Shown piece after piece: positions 60,384 to 64,000 of a DNA stretch of 64,000 nt (its first letter is position 1; each line of letters begins with the position of its first letter). The notes beneath the pieces are model-generated. The model did not search any database, was not told the DNA's origin, and was given only the letters and a program-made list of their open reading frames with translations. Source of the stretch: Polaromonas sp. (GTDB lineage Bacteria; Pseudomonadota; Gammaproteobacteria; Burkholderiales; Burkholderiaceae_C); the NCBI GenBank assembly GCA_013297865.1, contig JAAFIP010000016.1, positions 1 through 64,000 of the forward strand, written 5' to 3'. A program made the translations under genes and the position numbers.

Positions 60384-61208
60384 ATGAAAAAATACATCGA
60401 CATCACCCAAGTAGAGCAGACCTTCAAAACCCCAAAAGGCCTGTTCCCTGCCCTCAAGGACATCAATCTGTCCGTAGCCCAGGGCGAGTTTGTTTCGTTG
60501 ATTGGCCACTCGGGCTGCGGCAAATCGACGCTGCTCAACCTCATCAGTGGTTTGGCTGCACCCACGGCCGGTGCGCTGCTGTGCGCCAACAAAGAGATCA
60601 AAGGCCCCGGCCCGGAGCGTGCGGTGGTGTTTCAGAACCATTCGCTGCTGCCCTGGCTCACCTGCTTTGAGAATGTGTACCTCGCAGTGGAGCGGGTGTT
60701 TGGTGCGTCCAATGCGCTCAACAACCGCTCCGCCGAGACCAAGGCTCAGCTCAGAGAGCGCACTGACGCCGCACTGGCCTTGGTGGGCCTCACCGCTGCG
60801 GCCCACAAGCGCCCAGGCGAAATATCTGGCGGCATGAAGCAGCGGGTGGGTATTGCCCGTGCGCTGAGCATGGAGCCGCAGGTGCTGCTGATGGACGAGC
60901 CTTTTGGCGCGCTGGATGCGCTGACCCGCGCCAAGCTGCAGGACGAGCTGCTGCAGATTGTGGCCACCACTCACAGTACGGTGGTGATGGTGACGCACGA
61001 TGTAGACGAGGCCGTGCTGCTGTCGGATCGCATTGTGATGATGACCAACGGGCCTGCGGCCACCATTGGCGAGATTTTGCATGTCGACCTGCCCCGCCCA
61101 CGCAACCGTGTCACGCTGGCCGATGACAGCCGCTACCTGGGCTATCGCAAAGCCGTAATCGACTTTTTGTACACGCGCCAGGCGCATGTTGAAAAACTCG
61201 TTGCCTGA
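60384..61208 (+). CDS. nrtD: Nitrate ABC transporter ATPase
   Basis: A 274-aa ATPase of the NrtC/NrtD type, without the NrtA-like C-terminal domain of NrtC. Walker A is GHSGCGKST, the Q-loop VVFQNHSLLPWLT, the signature SGGMKQRVGIARAL, and Walker B VLLMDEPFGALD, followed by MVTHDVDEAV. The start at 60384 (MKKYIDITQVEQTFKTPKG) is chosen because the upstream extension is AT-rich repeat sequence. It energises nitrate uptake by NrtB. Confidence 0.95.
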   Translation: MKKYIDITQVEQTFKTPKGLFPALKDINLSVAQGEFVSLIGHSGCGKSTLLNLISGLAAPTAGALLCANKEIKGPGPERAVVFQNHSLLPWLTCFENVYLAVERVFGASNALNNRSAETKAQLRERTDAALALVGLTAAAHKRPGEISGGMKQRVGIARALSMEPQVLLMDEPFGALDALTRAKLQDELLQIVATTHSTVVMVTHDVDEAVLLSDRIVMMTNGPAATIGEILHVDLPRPRNRVTLADDSRYLGYRKAVIDFLYTRQAHVEKLVA

Positions 61209-61224
61209 TACATCGCCGCACCGT

Positions 61225-61341
61225 TGCACTACCCGAGCTGGTGCACCCAAAGCGCTACCGCACTAAAAACAGGGTGCCATGCACCATTGCTGCGCGCTGC
61301 AGTGCTGCTGCGCCATGCGCCAAGTTGGCACGTTTTTCGCA
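61225..61341 (+). promoter_or_regulatory. Sigma-54 promoter of narK with NtrC-like sites upstream
   Basis: TTGGCACGTTTTTCGCA (61325-61341) has GG (61327-61328) and GC (61339-61340) ten bases apart. Dyads TGCACTA...TGGTGCA (61225-61245) and GGTGCCATGCACC (61273-61285) lie 40-100 bp upstream. The start site would be near 61352, leaving only a short leader with no terminator, unlike nrtA. Confidence 0.6.
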
Positions 61342-61377
61342 CTGTATGGGTGAAACATTACACCGAAAGCTCCCTGC

Positions 61378-62619
61378 ATGTCTGGTTTCCGTACCTTTTT
61401 GAAGAGTGGTCACGCGCCCACTCTGTTCGCCGCATTTTTCTATTTCGACTTCTGCTTTGCCGTCTGGGTCCTCAACGGGGCCATGGCACCGTTCATCTCT
61501 GAGACGTTTAACCTCACGGCAGCGCAAAAGGGTTTCATGATCTCGGTGCCGATTCTGGCGGGTGCGCTCATGCGCTTTCCGCTGGGTGTGCTGGCGCAGT
61601 ACATCGGGCGCAAAAACGCCGCGCTGGTGGAGATGGGCCTGATCGTGCTGGCCCTGATGGGCGGATACTTTTTTATCAACACCTACGACCACGTGCTGGC
61701 CATGGGTGTGCTGCTGGGCATTGCCGGGGCCAGCTTTGGTGTGGCGCTGTCGCTGGGCAGCGGCTGGTTTCCGCCCCGTTACAAGGGCTTAGCCATGGGC
61801 ATTGCAGGCGCTGGCAACTCGGGCACCGTGCTGGCCGTGCTGTTTGCGCCGCCACTGGCCACCGCCTATGGCTGGCAGACGGTGTATGGCATTGCTGCGC
61901 TGTGCATGCTGGCACCGATGATCGTGATGCTGGTGTTTGCCAAAGAGCCGCCCGATATCGAACACCAGAGCTTTCGCCAGCATATCGCCTGCCTGTTTGA
62001 AAAAGATGGTTGGGCATTCAGCCTGATCTATGTGGTCACCTTTGGCGGTTTCATTGGCCTGGCCAGCTTTCTGCCTACCTACTTTTATGACCAGTTCAAA
62101 GTCACCAAGGTTGAGGCAGGCCAGCTCACCATGCTGGCTGCGCTGATGGGCAGCGCCGTGCGCGTGGTGGGCGGCTATATTTCCGACCGCATCGGCGGCA
62201 TCAACACCTTGAGTGGCGTGCTTGGTGCGGTGGCTGTCTGCCTCGTGCTGTGCGGCCTGGCCAGCGGCTCTCTGGTGATGACCACCTTGCTGTTCATGGT
62301 GTGCTTTGCGGCCTTGGGCGCAGGCAACGGCGCGCTGTTCCAGCTGGTGCCCCTACGCTGGCCCCTGACCACCGCGGTAGCAGGCAGCATGATTGGCGAG
62401 ATCGGCGCGCTGGGCGGCGGATTTATCCCCAATGCCATGGGCCTGTCCAAGCAGTATCTGGGCACCTATTTCTGGGGCTTTGCATCGTTTGCGGTGCTGG
62501 CAATAGCCATGCTGGTCATGCTGCGCATCATGCAAATCCGCTGGACCCGCACCTGGGCGGAAAAAGGCGGTCGTGCACGCAGTGCACCATCAACGCAACC
62601 TGTCAAAGCAGCGGCTTAA
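61378..62619 (+). CDS. narK: Nitrate/nitrite transporter, MFS NarK/NasA type
   Basis: A 413-aa major facilitator with 12 predicted helices. Nitrate-porter features are [16 protein letters not shown] in helix 1, the [16 protein letters not shown] loop, and the signature [16 protein letters not shown] in helix 8. The second signature-like motif [16 protein letters not shown] lies in helix 10-11. It is a second nitrate uptake route beside NrtABD, under its own sigma-54 promoter. Its 3' end overlaps the convergent PLP-enzyme gene by 17 bp. Confidence 0.95.
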   Translation: MSGFRTFLKSGHAPTLFAAFFYFDFCFAVWVLNGAMAPFISETFNLTAAQKGFMISVPILAGALMRFPLGVLAQYIGRKNAALVEMGLIVLALMGGYFFINTYDHVLAMGVLLGIAGASFGVALSLGSGWFPPRYKGLAMGIAGAGNSGTVLAVLFAPPLATAYGWQTVYGIAALCMLAPMIVMLVFAKEPPDIEHQSFRQHIACLFEKDGWAFSLIYVVTFGGFIGLASFLPTYFYDQFKVTKVEAGQLTMLAALMGSAVRVVGGYISDRIGGINTLSGVLGAVAVCLVLCGLASGSLVMTTLLFMVCFAALGAGNGALFQLVPLRWPLTTAVAGSMIGEIGALGGGFIPNAMGLSKQYLGTYFWGFASFAVLAIAMLVMLRIMQIRWTRTWAEKGGRARSAPSTQPVKAAA

Positions 62620-63736
62620 GCTCCTTGGGCATAGTTCCCGACTGCATCCACGCTGCCACCTTGACAGCCTGCTCTGTGCAGACCAGGTCTGCGCTTTGGC
62701 ACCACTCGGGGTTGAAGTAGGTGTGGCGGTAGCGCTGGCCGCTGTCGCACAGGATGGTGACGATGGAGCCGCTTTGGCCTTGGGCGTGCATGTGCTGGGC
62801 TACGCTGAGGGCAGCTATCAGGTTGGTGCCGCTGGAGCCGCCCACAGCGCGGCCGAGCACGTCGCTCAGGGTGTGCATGGCGGCCAGTGACCAGACATCG
62901 GGCACCTTGACCATGGCGTCTATCGCATCGGGCATGAAGCTGGCCTCCACGCGCGGGCGGCCTATGCCCTCGATGCGCGAGCCCTGGCTGATGCACAGGC
63001 TGGCATCGCGGCTGTTGTAGTAGTCATAAAACACACTGCGCTCTGCGTCCACACCGCACACCTGGGTGGCTGTCTGCGCTGGCTCGGCGTGGTAGCGCAC
63101 ATAGCGGCCCAGGGTGGCCAGGGTGCCGCCGGTGCCCGCGCTGGCCACCAGCCAGGCAGGGGTGGGATAGCGCTCTAGCTGCATTTGCGAAAAAATGCTC
63201 TCTGCAATATTGTTGTTGGCCCGCCAGTCGGTGGCGCGCTCGGCATAGGTGAACTGGTCCATGTAATGGCCGCCCAGCTCGGCGGCCAACTGCTGCGACT
63301 GGCTGTAGATCATGGTGGGGTCTTGCACCAGATGGCAGCGCCCGCCATAAAACTCGATAGCGGCGATTTTTTCGCTGCTGGTGGTGTGCGGCATGACGGC
63401 TACAAAGGGCAGGCCCAGCAGTCTGGCAAAGTAGGCCTCGGAGATGGCGGTGGAGCCGCTGGAGGCTTCCACCACGGTGCTGCCTTCGTGCAGCCAGCCA
63501 TTGCACAGCGCATACAGAAACAGGCTGCGCGCCAGGCGGTGTTTGAGGCTGCCGGTGGGGTGGCTGGACTCGTCCTTGAAATACAGATCAATGCCCGGAT
63601 AGCCCGCCAGCGGCACGGGAATGAGGTGGGTGTCAGAGGAGCGCTGGAAGTCTGCCTCAATACGGCGCACGGCCTGTGTGGCCCAGGCACGGGAGGATGA
63701 GGTGGTGGTGGACGTACGCGGGATTGGGTGCAGCAT
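62603..63736 (-). CDS. PLP-dependent cysteine synthase-like / cysteine desulfhydrase-like enzyme
   Basis: A 377-aa fold-type II PLP enzyme. The Schiff-base lysine is K65 in [10 protein letters not shown], and the phosphate loop [13 protein letters not shown] lies near 200-212. The active-site loop [13 protein letters not shown] replaces the classical [18 protein letters not shown] and [17 protein letters not shown] are near the C-terminus. Close relatives are annotated as cysteine synthase family proteins with desulfhydrase or amino-acid lyase activity; the reaction is not assigned. It is convergent with narK, unusual for the nitrate cluster. Confidence 0.86.
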   Translation of the reverse strand: MLHPIPRTSTTTSSSRAWATQAVRRIEADFQRSSDTHLIPVPLAGYPGIDLYFKDESSHPTGSLKHRLARSLFLYALCNGWLHEGSTVVEASSGSTAISEAYFARLLGLPFVAVMPHTTSSEKIAAIEFYGGRCHLVQDPTMIYSQSQQLAAELGGHYMDQFTYAERATDWRANNNIAESIFSQMQLERYPTPAWLVASAGTGGTLATLGRYVRYHAEPAQTATQVCGVDAERSVFYDYYNSRDASLCISQGSRIEGIGRPRVEASFMPDAIDAMVKVPDVWSLAAMHTLSDVLGRAVGGSSGTNLIAALSVAQHMHAQGQSGSIVTILCDSGQRYRHTYFNPEWCQSADLVCTEQAVKVAAWMQSGTMPKELKPLL

Positions 63737-63756
63737 GCGCTATTCTAGGCCGCTGC

Positions 63757-64000
63757 TTACTTGGGCAAAAATAACAGCCAGTACATCAGCAGCAGGTTAA
63801 ACAGCACACTCACCGCCAGGGCCACCTTCCACAGCGCGGCAGGGTCACGCTGCATCAGGGGGGTAGTGGCCAGTGCCGTCAAGGGGCGCGAGGCCCCGCG
63901 CTCTAGCGCCAGCGCAAACTCTTCGGCGGTTTCAAAGCGCAGCTTGTGGTCTCTGGCCACAGCTTTGAGCACCACATGGTCCAGCCAGATGGGTACCTCG
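63757..64000 (-). CDS. C-terminal end of a membrane Ser/Thr protein kinase, cut by window edge
   Basis: The frame is open to the right edge and reads about 80 residues. EVPIWLDHVVLKAV and FETAEEFALALERG match the end of the kinase domain in bacterial PknB-type kinases (the ADEFALAL-like region). A linker and one C-terminal membrane helix (KVALAVSVLFNLLLMYWLLF) follow. Kinase/phosphatase fusions of this kind are known beside nitrate assimilation genes in Burkholderiales, which fits the context. Everything upstream is outside the window. Confidence 0.75.
   Translation of the reverse strand, partial: EVPIWLDHVVLKAVARDHKLRFETAEEFALALERGASRPLTALATTPLMQRDPAALWKVALAVSVLFNLLLMYWLLFLPK

Noticed and set aside
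1-64000. CRISPR arrays, tRNA/rRNA genes, transposases or prophage genes
   Set aside because: None was recognised on reading. The repeats found are dispersed or paired rather than regularly spaced arrays, and no transposase-like protein is present. A tRNA scan could not be run.

Overview
The window is chromosomal DNA from a betaproteobacterium, most likely Burkholderiales/Comamonadaceae. The evidence is the moderately high GC codon use, the DUF3460-scpA-panB-panC block, a Bug/TctC solute-binding protein, the DUF3305/DUF3306 formate dehydrogenase (FDH) accessory genes and the NuoE-NuoF-fused NAD-linked FDH. The genus cannot be fixed from sequence alone. No rRNA, tRNA, CRISPR array, transposase or integrase was recognised.

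Layout. 0-1.2 kb: an AT-rich, foreign-looking membrane protein. 1.5-4.5 kb: truncated haemoglobin and an FtsX-type permease. 4.6-20.4 kb: a minus-strand formate oxidation locus with two enzymes. One is a cytosolic NAD-linked, diaphorase-type FDH (fdsB-fdsA). The other is a Tat-exported, membrane-bound FDH (fdhA-fdhB-fdhC). They share accessory genes (DUF3305, DUF3306, a polyferredoxin, a TorD-like chaperone, a small Tat protein, fdhD). 21-34.9 kb: housekeeping genes (mrp, metG, scpA, panB, panC), secreted proteins and a glycosyltransferase. 35.8-46.4 kb: a DUF547/radical-SAM pair, rhodaneses, mtnP, gpsA, secB, grxC, gpmA, ctpA, moeB. 46.5-55.2 kb: aldehyde dehydrogenase and SDR, glutathione peroxidase, moaA-mobA (molybdenum cofactor, needed by both FDHs), a lipid A phosphoethanolamine transferase, hsp20. 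55.7-64 kb: tsaD, then nitrate assimilation: nasT, a leader with ANTAR-type hairpins and a terminator, nrtA-nrtB-nrtD and narK. Two sigma-54 promoters sit in front of nrtA and narK. A kinase fragment lies at the right edge.

The most unusual content lies between and inside genes. (A) A ~45-bp repeat occurs 14 times. Five copies lie inside genes, always in the same orientation and reading frame, adding a peptide like LAQxNIAGAAxxxIA. One copy forms the linker of the fused FDH subunit, one lies between MetG domains, and others build a signal peptide or place a ribosome-binding site. (B) A ~100-nt element occurs six times as three inverted pairs, with a covarying basal stem and a conserved core. 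(C) A ~200-nt element occurs three times and folds as a four-way junction, with a 34-bp basal stem and an ATCA bulge kept while the flanking stems change sequence. In B and C most stem differences are G-U wobbles on one strand only, which points to selection on an RNA. (D) Two hairpins near 30 kb carry 30-nt loops complementary to each other. I do not recognise A, B, C or D as named families, and they are the best candidates for something undescribed.
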